A DNA stretch of 64,000 nucleotides from Golubevia sp. BC0850 (taxonomy: Eukaryota; Basidiomycota; Exobasidiomycetes; Golubeviales; Golubeviaceae): contig JAAVVG010000003.1 of NCBI GenBank assembly GCA_012976225.1, forward strand, positions 248,001-312,000. The letters run 5' to 3'. Positions 47,704 through 60,115 of this stretch are shown here, piece by piece (positions within the stretch are counted from its first letter, which is position 1; each line of letters begins with the position of its first letter). A model generated the notes under the pieces. The model was not told the origin of the DNA. It did no database searches and worked only from the letters and a program-made list of their open reading frames with translations. A program made the translations under genes and the position numbers.

Positions 47704-50700
47704 ATGACTTCTCAGGCAGTAGTCTCTCTTCATCCAGTCGCAGCAAGAGATGGTTCAAAATCAGCAACCTATGTCTCTGTTCAAGCAGCAGCACCTTCTC
47801 CTATTCAATCTCAACCTCAACAATCTCACTCAAGCCATAACGAACAAGCTTCACATTCAAGAGCTCAATCTTATCCCCAATTCCATCCTCAGCACTTTCA
47901 GCAAACTCATTCTCACAGCTTTTCCTCTTCCTCCGCTTCGGCTCAAGCCTCTTCTTCATCTTCTAACCCCTCTTCACCTCAAGCTAACTCTCCTGAATGG
48001 GGCCTTCAGCATTCAGATCTAGAACAATACGCAGCCTTAGATGAGCTATTGGTTCAAAGATCTTCAGCTTCTTCATCCTCCTCTACTTCACACTCTCCTC
48101 CTCCCTCTCACCAGCAACAAGCACCCCTGCCTTCGATCAGAGCCATCTCTTCCTCCCAATTCGCTGATCTTCAAAGACAACATGCAGAGTGCGATGTACC
48201 TCATTCAATCCTCTTCCCATTCCTACACGGAGTCGACGGTGAAAACGTTGCCCAGAACCTCTTCTTCAGCGCTCCAATCAACGGCCAACCGTCTCCTCAC
48301 TACAGAGGCCTAACCATCGTCAGAGCAGACATGCCAGCTCCAGGACACAGAGTCTTCACTCCCAATCATCGTAAGAGAGCTTCTTCTTCTGCTTCCAGGT
48401 TGAACGGTGGTCTGGGCGGGATCTCAGGAATGACGGCAAGCGGAGGGAGGAACAGAGCAGATTCTCTAGCTACCACAGCTTCGAGCACCTACTCCAACAC
48501 CAGCGACGATGACTGGGCTTATCAGCAAGGTGGACAATCTCAAGCAGCTCACCTTCTACGTCGTGAAGGTGGAGGAGTTCCTGGAAGTGGTTCAACCGCT
48601 TCGATCTCCTCTTCTTTGGACTCCTACTCCCATCAATCTAGCAACTCTCTCTTCTCAACCTCTGACGGGGGTTCAGAGTCAAAGACCAGTATCTACAACA
48701 CTTCAGCAGATGCCTCGCTAGTATTGGACGGAAATGGAACTCATCATCTCAATCAAATGGCAGCTGCTCGTCGTCGCAAGCATCGCAGTTCACCAGTCTA
48801 CGATCCTCAACCCAAGCATTCAATCTTGAACTCTACCATCTTCCCAGCTGAACTACTGGATCCTCCAACTACTCACAATGAGAAATCCAACGGTCAATTC
48901 GAACAAGAGGGAGCCACTTTCCTACAACCTCGTCAAGCCAACGGAGTCAGTCTTAGGAACTTCAAGATTCAATGCACCAAGTACGCTACTATCTCTGACA
49001 TCGTCATTTACTGTCCTGCTGGTTTACACGAAGGAGCTATTGAGCTAGCTGACTGGTTCAGACAAGCTCAACAGAACTGGTGGGAAGAGAGATGCGATCG
49101 TGGATTAGGAGGACTTCGTTACAATGTCTTCGTCGTAACTGGTGAGTGAATGTTGATGAGAGGAAGAGGCGGAGGACCAAAGCTGACTGTATGCCACCTC
49201 TTTCCATTTGGTTCATTCTCCAGACACTTTCGACGACTTCGAGCAACACTATCCGGAACTCATCGCAGTAGACGCTAGTGGGTTCTCTAGGAACCGTGTC
49301 GATTTTATTGAAAGAGAGCGCGAGGAGATGCAGCGTCTCACCACTGCTTCTGAGATTGACGAGAATGTCTGGGTGAGTACTGGAGTGAGATGATTGACAG
49401 TTGCAGTTCGAAGAAAAGACTTTAAATACCTTCTCACGTGGCTGACCTTCAAATTGCTTCCCCCTTCCCTCTCCCACTTTTTCCTTCCCTGCTTCTCTCC
49501 GGTTCTGCTTCTCAGCTTGGTTGCTCTGCCGATCTTCCTTTCACTCCTTCCGCCAACGATCAGGATGATTCCTTGACTTCTCTCGAGACGAGCCTTCCGG
49601 AAGAGAGCAACCCCAACGCTTTCGCTGTCTGCATCGCCGCATTCGAAGGAGCTGAGATGCCAGACATCGCCAAGCTCACCCACGCTTCTCACTATCTAGA
49701 TGCAGTAGAAGCTACTGCTGTCTTTGAACTCAACAGCAAGGCTGCTCTCAGGGATCTGGAGGAGGACGAGGAATTCTCAGAGGACCCTAACGGCCCATCT
49801 CTTGGAGCCTCTGGATGGTCTCCCAGTCTCAACGGTCGCTCGAAGCTAGGTGGATCAAGTCCTTCTCGTGGAGCTACCAACTTTACCGACTCCAAGACTG
49901 CAGCCGCCTCCAATGGATCGACTGCTCGCATCGTACCAGCCGCCGACAACGTCGTCCACCTCGAATGTGGATCCTCTGGTTCGCTCTACGAAGGAGACGC
50001 AGCTGTTGATGGTTTCATCGAAGAGATTCTCACTCTGTGCTCTTGGATCAAGAAGCAAGCAACTCCACCCAAAGCAGCTGCTCCGACCTCCTCTGCTTCC
50101 ACTCAAAGCGGGAACTCCTTCATGGGAGCTCTTCGTGGAGTAGGATACCATCGTTCTTCCAGTGCTTCCTCATTAGGATCTCAGTACAATCAACAACAAC
50201 AGGCTCGCGCTTCCAACTCTTCGCCTCTCGGACCTCCAAGTAACAACGCTCACAGTTCTCTACCTCGTCGCACCCTCATTCACTGTGGCGATGGTTACAC
50301 TGAGACTTCAATCGTTGCCCTCTCATACCTCATGTACTCTCGCAAGCTCTCACTTCCAGAGGCTTATCTAGACCTTCAAAATCGTGCCAATCGCTCCTTC
50401 TTCGTCTATGCAAGAGACCTCCCACTTCTCAAGAAGATCGAGGCTCGCATCTCGGTAGAACGCAAGGCCAACGAGAAGGTTCAACAGCGCAGAGAGAAGG
50501 AACAACGTGCTGCTAGCGCATCTGTACCCATCTCAGCGGATCGCGAAGGTACTTCTGGAAACACCGAGAGCGTTGGACGCTCAAGAGGAAAGCATGCATT
50601 CGGACGCGCTAGCTCCGTCTCTAGACGTGGATCCTCTTCCTCAATGAGCTCTAGGCGTGGCTCCTCTTCTTCAGAGGCTCACCCTGTCGTTGAGCAGACC

Positions 50701-51978
50701 TTCTGGGCTAGAGGATTGGGAGCTGTCTCTGGATTGGTCTCTGCAGCATCTCAAGGTGGAAAGGAAAAGGATGCCAAGAGAGGACAAGGAAACAAGGATC
50801 TGACTCCAGCTTCTGCTGGAACTTCTCCATCACGCACCAACACTCCGACTCCCAAGAGCAGATCCAACTCTCAGTCTCAACGGTCGGCACCTTCGACTTC
50901 ACAGTCCCCTCCAGTCGATTCTAGCTGGTTCTACGACTCCAGGTTCGAAGGATCGTTCCCATCTCGCATTCTTCCTTTCCTCTACCTCGGAAACCTCAAT
51001 CATGCTCTCAACGCCAACATGCTTCATGCTCTCGGAATCACCCACGTCGTCTCTGTCGGTGAAACCGCTCTGAACCCTCCAGCTGACGCTTGGTCTGCGA
51101 CTGTCAGAACGAAGGGCTCCCAAGGAGCAGAGACCAACCAGGGTCTACCTCCAGTAGCTGCAGCTCGTAACTCGCTCTGGCACGAGCAGAGAGCTGGAAG
51201 GATCAGCGTCTTGGATCTCAAGAATGTCTCGGACGATGGAATCGATCCGTTACGTTCTGCCATGACCCAAGCTGTCGAGTACATCGAGCAGGCAAGAAGA
51301 TCAGGAGGGAAAGCTTTAGTACACTGTCGTGTCGGAGTCAGTCGTAGCTCCACCATCGTCTTGGCCTACGTCATGGCTCATCTAGATCTGGGTCTGGTGG
51401 AGAGCTACCTTCTAGTTCGCTCCCGTAGGCTCAACATCCTCATCCAACCTCACCTGCTCTTCTTCTGGGAGCTACGCGGTTGGGAGAACTTCCTCAAGCA
51501 GGAGAAGGACAAGAGAGGATCCGAGTTGATCCGTAGCTCTTCTTCTAGACATCATCACCCTTCAGGTTGCGCATCTTCAGATGACGAAGACCTAGAGATG
51601 AGAGACGGTACCCTGGGGGTATCGCTAGGATCTCTCTCTATCTCTTCAGGCGGTGACACTCCACCTTGCTCTCCAAGCAAACGCTCCCAAAGTCATGGTC
51701 AAGTCCCAATCAACGACTTCTCTTCAGCCACTCTCGGATCCAGTCCAACTACTCCAAGCAGAGCTGCCTTTTCGTTAACCGATCAACCAGAGCTGGAAGA
51801 CCTAGACGTCGAACTAGGTGCAGGCGCCGGTTCAATCTATGGTTTCCAAGTTCAAGATTGTCTTCTTCGTCCATTCGGATCTGGAAGTGGAGCCAGTCTA
51901 CCAGCTGAATCGGTCAGACTCACTTGGGGTTTCTTCTGCAGAGAAATCACCGCTCTCAATGAGCGTTACTTTGTATAG
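47704..51978 (+). CDS. PPS1: Dual-specificity protein phosphatase, Pps1-like
   Basis: Large DSP; yeast Pps1 acts in cell-cycle and S-phase control. Exons: 47704-49141, 49224-49372 and 49516-51978, total 1349 residues, in frame. The N-terminus is Gln/Ser-rich low complexity, then conserved blocks LYFPFLHG-like ILFPFLHGVDGEN, HYRGLTIVRADMP, FKIQCTKYATISDIVIYCP and ELADWFRQAQQNW. A first phosphatase-like loop, LIHCGDGYTETSIVALSYL (about residue 785), keeps the cysteine but has Thr where the catalytic arginine should be. The true active site is LVHCRVGVSRSSTIVLAYVM (about 1131), with the HCx5R loop. Preceding it are FPSRILPFLYLGNLNHALN and LDLKNVSDDGIDPL, including a general-acid Asp candidate. 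Ser-rich linkers make it longer than yeast Pps1 (807). Three consecutive plus-strand genes follow it with long spacers. Confidence 0.9.
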
Positions 51979-52933
51979 ACGAAGTATTCCCTTTTCTGGG
52001 AACATCTTCGTATAGAGAGAGGGGTTGGGATTTCAATTTCTTCATCTTCATCCAAACAACTCACGATTCTGTTCTCGAGAAACTTCTTTCAGCGGGTCAT
52101 CCAGTTAGAACAAAGCAACAACGTAAATAAACAAGACAAAAAAAACAAGAATCTACTCTAGTCACCGTTTTCTAAGTTTCTTTCACAACATACACTCAAG
52201 TTTCTTTCCCTTCCTCTTCTCTTTCTCAAACCTCAAAAGTATCGTAACATTAAATCAAAACATGGCCTTCATATTCGAGTAGAAGGCTTTTCTCCATCTC
52301 CCAAGTTTTCTTTCTTCCCCTTCCCTTCCTTTCTTCTTCTCTTTTCTGTTCATATCAACGAAAGAAAACATCAAGCAGCTCATTAAGAATCCTAGATGGA
52401 CGCTCTCAAGACCCAAATAAGAAACGAACTGTCAAATAGCTTTTCTCTTTCCACTCCTCTCGTCTCTTCCTACTACTTTACGTTCAATTTTCTCCCCTCC
52501 ATTCAAACACAAGCACTCAATTTTCACTGTCTTTTAGAACCAACCCCCCAAACACAACTTCTCCCACATCCTTTCCCTTCTATGTCCTTTTCGTTTCCGT
52601 ACTTTTGTCTCTTCTCTCTTCCGTCGTGTTCTTTCTTGTCTTTCTCGTCTTTCTTGTTTCCAGTTCATTGCGTTCATCAACTTCATCGTAACGACAGACT
52701 CCTCTCATTCTTGAAACCAAACCTCGAGTGAACGAGAAAAAAGGGTCCGATCATCCGAAAACCTTTGCCATTTCAGGCTTCAGAGAGCTTCAGGACCCAC
52801 AGACCCTGACGCTCTCTTCCTCTCGTGTCCACAACTCATTGAACAAAGTCCTGGCATTTCATCTTCTAGCCTCGAAACTCATCTTTGAATCTTTGAATTT
52901 TTCGTCAAGTTGAAGCTCGTCCTTGGGCCTTTC
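51979..52933. other. Intergenic, PPS1-like 3' flank and HEM4 leader
   Basis: 955 bp, CT-rich on the plus strand (52280-52700). Small frames lack support. Confidence 0.55.
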
Positions 52934-55434
52934 ATGCCAACCAAGGCATCCAATCCAACCCCTTTGTATGGAGAACATCTCGAATCTTTGCCTCACCCTC
53001 CATCTACTATCCTTCTACTGAGAACTCCAATTTCTCCTGCAGAGGGAACTGATCCATATCACGATGGTGAGTCCTGAAGACATTCTGTGCCAGCTCCAAA
53101 TGAGTCCCTTCTCTGAACCTTGTTCACCCTACCTGCATTTTCTTGTGCCTATCAGCTTTTGGAGGGTTCTGTCTACCAGGATTCGAAATCTCAGCTTTAG
53201 ATAGCGGTTCATCAACTCCAATCACTCTCAGTCCCTCCAATCCTTTGAAACCTCTATCAAGTCTACCTTCCTCTTCAGCTCCACCACCGAATCATCAAGA
53301 AGCTCAATCTCCAGATCCACAATCTCTACATGATGCTCTCTCAAGCCATTCTCAATCCTCAATCTCAGATTCCAACTATTCAACTGGGTCAACAACCATG
53401 GCCTCCGCTTCAACACAATCCTCTTTGGGTGGACATTTAGAGAAAGAGAAAAGGAAAGGTAGATGGATCAGAGATGAAGGTCTGTTGACCACTCATCATT
53501 TGTCCTATGGAATCAATCCAGATGAACCAGATGGTGAAGAAGTGGAAAGAGAATACTGCGTTTCCTCGATACCAATCTTGAGTCATCGAGTAACGAATTT
53601 GGAGGAACTGGCAAATAGGTTGGTTTTTGGAGTGGGACAGGAGGAGAAGCAAGATGAGAGAAGGGAGCAAGAGCAAGTTGATGACGATCGGGAAGCAAGA
53701 AGATTGCCTTACAGAGGAATGATTATCTCATCCCAGAGGGCGGTGGAGGCTCTGACTGGCTCAATTCCTTTGGCGGTAGAGATGCTCTGTAAAGAGACTC
53801 CCAAGGGAAAATCCCCTGGCGACCGACTTCAACAGGGAGGCATTCAAAAGGAAACTGAGTCAGATGAAAGTGACACCATTGATGATCATGAGAAGAAAGA
53901 GAACGGACGAGGTCACAGCAGTGAGTGACAGGTGATAGGGCTCGCTGCGAGAAGGGGAGGCAGGACAGAGATGTATGCGCTCGGATTTCAAGAGATAGGA
54001 TTCCAAGGAAGTTTTGATCCTTCTAAAGCCCTCTATTTTTGGGCTTGTTGGAGCCACAAAGCTTACCCGCCCTTGTTCTCTCCCCTCCCAGTTCCTCTCA
54101 CGCCTTGGTCGACTACTCCCTTCTTTGCTGTCGGACCAGCTACTCAGACTGCCCTCCAAGGGGTCTCCGACTCTCTGGTCTACTCTAGTCAACAAGACTC
54201 TCGATTAATTCATGCCTTGGCTCCGTCGATAGTCCTTGGAGGTGCCGAAACTGGAAACGCAGAAGCTCTTGGACAATTCATCTTGGAACACTTTCAAGCG
54301 GTCGAAAGGCGGAGCGTGGTCTTCAAGACGCCTTCCTCTTCTGCTTCAAGCGATGGAAATTCAGATTCAAGGGGTGGAAGAGAATCACAGGCTGCTGTTC
54401 ATCCTGAAGCTCCGGTCTTGATCCTGCAAGGAGACAAATCTCTAGGAACTCTGCCTAAAGTACTAAGCTCTGCCAATCCTCCGATTCCTCAAGACATCAT
54501 CAAAGTCTACGAAACCTGTGCCCATGAAAACTTCTCGGATAGCTGCAGTAGGTTGACGAGGACGTTAACCTTGGCCAGGAGGAGCGCCAGTAGGAGAGGA
54601 AGTGGAACCGGACCTCAACATCAAGCGGCAGCGGCAGCGGCTGTCGCTTCTCTTGCTCAAGCAGTAGGAGCAGACTATGCGACTCCAGCTCAGATAGATA
54701 GTCACACTTCTTCAATCCTAGCCAGTAGATCAAGAAGGGGCTCCAATCAATCTTCGATCACTGCAGCTGCCAGAGCCGAGTTGGGGAATGGGTTCACTCC
54801 TCTCCCACACGCTCAAGCCTCTGCTTCTTCTGAAACAGGAAACAGCTTCTCTATCAGTACTACAGGAGCTGGAGCTAGGTTCTCCGCCAATTCAACTTCC
54901 CTATCAATCTCCCCTCCAACTGTCGATCGACTCCGACCTCCTCCAGACTGGCTGGTCTTTTTCTCTCCTTCTGGGGTACAGTATGCTCTGCCGGAACTGA
55001 GGTCTAGAGGCTGGTTCCCACCTGCTCCATCGCCTCCAGAGGCAGGTTCCGTAGAATCGAGGTTGATTCCAGTCGCTGCACCAGCTCCACCTCAATACCC
55101 ACGCATAGCCGTCTTAGGACCAACGACGAAGAGGTATTTGAGAGATGAGCTGAATCTAGCCGCAGATGCTGTGGCTGCTGTACCGGGACCCTCTGAGCTT
55201 AGGGAAGCGATCAGAATGGCAGAGAAGAGAATCGCAAAAGATAGGAAGAGGGAAGAGGCTAGGTTGGTTTGGGCGGAAAACAGGAAGAAGTCAGCTATCG
55301 CTAAATCTAGAGAGATGGAACTGGCGTCTATTGAAGCTGGAATGATTCCTAGGGTTAAGAGCGAAAATGTGAGGGATGGGAGTGGGAATGGGAATGGGAA
55401 ACGAGTGGTCGATCATCAAGAACAAAGGGTATGA
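52934..55434 (+). CDS. HEM4: Uroporphyrinogen-III synthase (Hem4-like), enlarged
   Basis: Cyclises hydroxymethylbilane to uroporphyrinogen III in haem synthesis. Exons: 52934-53066, 53156-53920 and 54029-55434, total 767 residues in this model. Family text is spread out: STILLLRTPI and DAFGGFCLPGFEISAL at the start, VSSIPILSHRVTNLEELANRL, YRGMIISSQRAVEAL, TPFFAVGPATQTAL, VLILQGDKSLGTLPKVL, then PPPDWLVFFSPSGVQYALPEL and RIAVLGPTTKRYLRDELN. Usual length is about 260-310, so Ser/Ala/Gln-rich inserts more than double it. A TGA at 53926-53928 interrupts the open frame. The canonical donor GTGAGT at 53921 with an acceptor at 54028 (108 nt) removes it and keeps frame, so it is treated as an intron; other acceptors are possible. 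Function is likely retained, but the inserts are unusual. Confidence 0.8.
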
Positions 55435-56443
55435 GGGAGTCGGACACTCTATACTTTGCTATAAAAAAAGATTCAATTCTGAGTCCTCAAGATCAAAAGG
55501 GTTTCTCAACTTCAAGAGACTAAAAGTAAGGTCAGCATTCGTTTCATTCTCTCATAAGTCAAGCTTTTCAATTTCCATACAACGTCAGGTTACATATATT
55601 CTTCTTCGTTGAGCATTCTCTTTCACGATCTTCTTTTCAAGCTTCCATGACGATCTTCCTACCTCACTCCCTTCAACATCTTTTGCTTTCCAACACTTTT
55701 GTCACCACGCTTTCTTTCGTTTCTTCAACCTTGCATTTGTCACTTCTTCTCTCTTTCTCATCACTTCTCATAAATACATGTCACTGTTAATGAAATCCGT
55801 GCTTGACTGAGATGCGAGGATCATAGAGTGAAGTCCAAAGGAAGGATGGAGTTCGGGGGTGACGAGAATTGGAGAAGTCGAGGAGCGAGGGGTCCAAAGA
55901 ACACTCACTTTCCCAAAGAGGTCAGTTACAGTGACCTTCGAGCTGGCTCTCTGTCATCCGAAAAATGCGTACAACACATATGTAGAGAACTACATAGAGA
56001 TTGACCGGAAGAGGGATTCGACGTCAGCCAGCCGAAGAGAGAGGATCGGAAGTTGAATGGATCTACTGCGAGGCTCCGTTTTTGCCACCCAAACGCTTCC
56101 CTCCTCAATCCATTTGGAGATGACCCACTTTGTTTGTGTTTCAGTTCACTCAATAGAATTGTCAAGATAAGCATTCGAAGGGGGAGAAGCTAATGAGTCA
56201 ATGAGGGGGAAAGATGGAAAGCAAGGGGTGAAGAGCGCGTATTCTGACTTGTCATTTCCATCCCTTTCTCAGCCCACTCGGCCCAGGCTCGCAATCTCCC
56301 ACTTCCCAGGATGGTTTGCTGCAGTCTAAAAATCTCCTTGCCTCCAAGCAAAAGGGCACAAGGTTCGTCGAACAAAACCAGAAGAGGTCTCCCTTTGTCT
56401 TCTTCCTACTCTTCCTCTACCACCCTCTCTCCCTCCCTTCCAA

Positions 56444-56482
<39 letters not shown>

Positions 56483-56721
56483 TTCTTAATTGACTTCATC
56501 TAAAGGTTTCCCACTCGTTCACTCTTTCAACGTATTACCTGATTTAAGTCTTCTACAACTTCAAAGCCTCAGCCTTCATCAACCCTTCTTACATCTCGCC
56601 TGCAATAAAGGCTTCTTGAGATTCAAGTTTTCTTTTCATATATCAATCAGCATTCAATCCAACTCCCACAAGGACATCCTTATCCTCACACTCTCTTATC
56701 ACCACCCACCATCAACCGATC
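55435..56721. other. Intergenic, 1.3 kb, with CT microsatellite
   Basis: No gene recognised. Pyrimidine-rich blocks at 55560-55800 and 56380-56700, the latter including a (CT)n run; probably promoter and long leader of the BTG/Tob gene. Confidence 0.55.
56448..56478 (+). repeat. (CT)n microsatellite
   Basis: About 15 uninterrupted CT units, some 245 bp before the BTG/Tob start codon. Similar CT runs are common leaders in this window. Confidence 0.85.
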
Positions 56722-59184
56722 ATGCACACTGAACTCACTGCCGCCGTCACCTACCTCCGCTCTCTAGTGGAACAGTCAGAGACTTGTTCTTGGGGAAACT
56801 CAGAGGAGGCCTTGCAAGCCTTCTCCAATCACCTCTACTCATCTCTAGCTTCACGCTCCTCCATCTCTTCTTGGAATGAGCAAGAGCCGGAGATCGGTTC
56901 AGCAGCCAGAGTCGTTCATTGGCAAGTTCAAGCAGGAGGAGAGGGAGCAGATGAGGACGTAGTGGAATCCTGTTGGAAAGGTTTTGAGAGGTCGAACGGA
57001 AGGAAAGTTCTGGGAAAGAACAAGAAGCAAGCAGCCGTAGAGGTTCTATCAACCTCCTTCACTCTCTGGTTGGATCCAGGTTGCGTAGCCGTCAGAACAG
57101 GACCAGGACCAGGACTAAGGTCTAACCCTTCTCTTCAAACCAATGTCAACGAATGGGAGACCGTCAATGGAGTCATCAACGTCATCTGGGGAAACCTTCC
57201 GCTCTTGGCCTCGGTCCAGTCCTCCAGACCAAATGTCACTCTCTCAGAGGTAGCTTCACCAGCTCTGTCCTCCTTCAGTAACTCTTCATCAAACAGTCCT
57301 CGTTTGGCTCAATCCCGTAGACCATGCGCCATCGCCATCATCGACCCAGCCTCTCAAGCCTACTTGGGTCTCGGTCGTCCTCCCTACGCACCTTCTCCCC
57401 TCTCTGCCTGCTCCACCTCAAGCGGCAGTAGCATGTGGAGTGCAACTTCATCCGATTCGATTCTGTCTCGTTCGACTAGTCTCAGCAGTGCTAGTAGCGC
57501 CAACACTTCAGGTGAGTCTCGTCCTGATTCACTCCTGCTCATGCTCCAATGCTAAACTGTATCTTCTCCCCTCTCTGCTTCTTTCATCGTTTCAGAAGGT
57601 GGTTGGAGCCCACGTCTTGTGGAAGCCACCTTGGATGAGAAGGATGGAAAGATGGGAAACGAAAAGGACGGCACCGAAGGCGAACCTCTCCCTTCTCCTC
57701 TACCTAGCATCGGCGACGAAACGGAAGGAGACGTCACCATTAAAGATTCTGAAGAAGGTGACAAGACCATTTTGTCTTCATCCCCCGAGAAAAAGTCTCA
57801 TTCAACCGCTGCTTCCCTCGCCAAGCTGGCTGAAGAGGCTCGCATCAGCAACGCTCGCAATGACGCTCCAACCAGAGTTGTTCCAGCTCCTGCTGCCGGT
57901 GTCAAAGAGGCTAGACTCTACGACAACGGAAAGGTTGGTGTCCTTGGAGGAGGAGTCAAGCTCGGTGGTGGACCTCCCAAGCCTTCCACCAACCGTCCAG
58001 TCAGACCCACCCATAGTCACTCTCAATCTCAAGCTCAATACCAACCTCAATCCCAACAAGCCAGCGGAAGAACACCACTCGGAAGATCTTCAGTCGTCAA
58101 CCACCATTATCAACCTCAACCTCATCAATATCTTCAATCCAACCCACACCATCAAAACCTCGGTTCTCAGTCTGCTCCCTCCCATAATGTTCCACTGCCT
58201 CAAGTTGCTACCTACCAACAACACCAACAACAAAACAATCACCATCAATATCAACGTCAACAGATTCTACAGGAGCAACAGCAACGCGAGGTCGCCCTTC
58301 ACAATCATCTCTACGCTCTCTCCTTAGAACACCAGCAGAGAAACGAGAACAGGTCCGAGAACTTTCCAACCCTTCCAGCACCTCACAACTTCCATCCCTC
58401 TCAATCTGGATCCTACCAAGGTCAAGCTCTAGCTTCCAATCAAGTTGGATCTCATCCGATGAGCGCTTCTTCTTCCTACTCCAGCAACCTTTCCTCTGCA
58501 TCCTCGGACTGCAGCTCTTCTGTATCTGGAAACGAATACGGCTCTGAATACTCTTTGACTGACTCTCGTCGTTCAAAGTCCAGAGGTAGACGTTCCAGAG
58601 GAAGAGGAGCTGGAAGAGCTGCTCGTCGTCAAGCTGCTGCCATGAGAGCTTTGGAGGAGAACGAGGCTCAATGTTTGGATTTGGATTTGGATGAATTCGA
58701 CTTCGATGATGAGGAAGAACAGGAGAATGAAGTTAACGGAAGGAAAGCGACCTCTATTGGAAAGCAAGTCTTCTCAACTCCTTCCGACTGGATTCACTCT
58801 AAAGGACCATCTTCTTTCATTCAAGAAAGTCCAGCAAGTTCAGGAGGTGGAACCTTGTCTTCTTACTCTGGTAGTTTGAATTCAACTCCTTCTTCCTGTT
58901 TAAGTCAAACGGTTCCTTTGCCATTCTCTTCTCCAAATGATTTCGATCGGTTGAGTCAATCTTCTGATGTGTTCTCTTCAAACAATCAAACTTCAGTTCA
59001 ACTACAATATTTAGGTGGCTCGATGAACCAGCAATACGAATCCCATCAAAAGCAATCGATCTATCAACCAAGCAACTTCTACTCTAACGGTGCGGCAGTT
59101 GGGGGTAGCAGTCTAGGATTGGAAGGTTTGGATGAAGCTTGGGACGGTGCTACTCCTCGTCAAATTCATGTCGCTACCTTCTAG
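56722..59184 (+). CDS. BTG/Tob anti-proliferative domain protein
   Basis: Fungal member of the BTG/Tob family, whose animal members bridge RNA-binding proteins to the Caf1 deadenylase of CCR4-NOT. Exons 56722-57511 and 57596-59184, total 792 residues, in frame. The N-terminal BTG domain (about 1-165) shows HTELTAAVTYLRSLV, EEALQAFSNHLYSSL, GSAARVVHWQ and FTLWLDPGCVAVRTG, the equivalent of the box A/box B region. The rest is low complexity: an SSASSAN Ser tract, a Gln/His-rich block of roughly 90 residues (about 420-510), an Arg-rich segment (SRRSKSRGRRSRGRGAGR) and an acidic DLDLDEFDFDDEEEQ motif. The tail ends GATPRQIHVATF. Such disordered Q/H-rich tails are typical of RNP-associated regulators; the deadenylation role is inferred from family only. 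Confidence 0.85.
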
Positions 59185-60115
59185 ACATTTCTTACGCTTC
59201 GTCAAAGCAAAACTCATTCAGAATCTTTCCGCTTTCATCTTTCAATTAATGGACCCTCGTAAAATCTCTTTTCTCTTTCCGCGTGTCATTCTTCACGTCG
59301 AGTTTCTCTCCGGTCTCTTCGTTTCTTCTCTTCACCACTCTTTCACCAATGTTTCCCTTTTTGAAGAAAAATCAATCTTTCTCCCTCGCATTTCCGTCAA
59401 ACCTCAGCAAAGAAGAATCCCATCATATCACGCTATCACGTCGTTTCTCTCCTTCGTACTTCCTCTTAACCCCTCTTTTACTCAGCTTTTGTTCTCTTAT
59501 CTCTTATTCGTTCTTTGTTTTGCCCGGTCTCTGTTAGGTTCTCCATCCCAAATCAAACGCCTCAGCTTATTCAAACTCTTTTTCGTTGTTGTTGTTCATC
59601 ATCATCGCATCCCAAAGTAAAATCTCTCTAATGTGTCTCTTTCTTCTCCAGTTTTTTCCTTCTTTCTCTATTTCACATCAGAAGCAATCCTAGAAACATT
59701 CTATCACAAAACAGACTCTCCTGTGTGACTTTGTGAACCGTTGTCGACTGAGGCAAAGGATCACCCTGTCCTTGAAAGGTTCGAGATTACCACCCTCAAT
59801 GGCGAGATTCCATATAAAGAGATGGTCAAATGCCCAAGGGAAATGTGGTTGCGACTTCTCCTCTTCTCTTGACTCTTTCTTCTCTCTTTTCTGGTGTCTT
59901 GCAAGTGACAGGTTCACAACGACTCTCCTTCGATTTCAGGCTACAAAAGACGACTGGCTTGTTCTTATCTCACTCTAACTACACTATCTTTATCTCTATC
60001 TCTGTTCAAACAAAGTGGGTTCCAAAGGTCGTGGGAGTGGAAGAGGCAGAAGGGGGGGGCTGTCTTTTCGCTGCTGTTGACTGAGAACTTCCCCGCCTCA
60101 TCTTTTCTTCCTTCC
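59185..60115. other. Intergenic, 0.93 kb
   Basis: BTG/Tob 3' flank and leader of the next small gene; CT- and T-rich, no supported gene. The frame of the next gene is open from 60077 but lacks an ATG before 60116. Confidence 0.5.

Noticed and set aside
53921-53938. 18-nt intron in HEM4 removing the TGA
   Set aside because: The same canonical donor reaches an acceptor at 54028, giving a normal 108-nt intron that keeps frame.
56740-59071. Many long antisense frames opposite BTG/Tob, PPS1 and HEM4 genes
   Set aside because: They are shadows of biased codon use in Ser/Gln-rich coding exons; none carries a recognisable motif.
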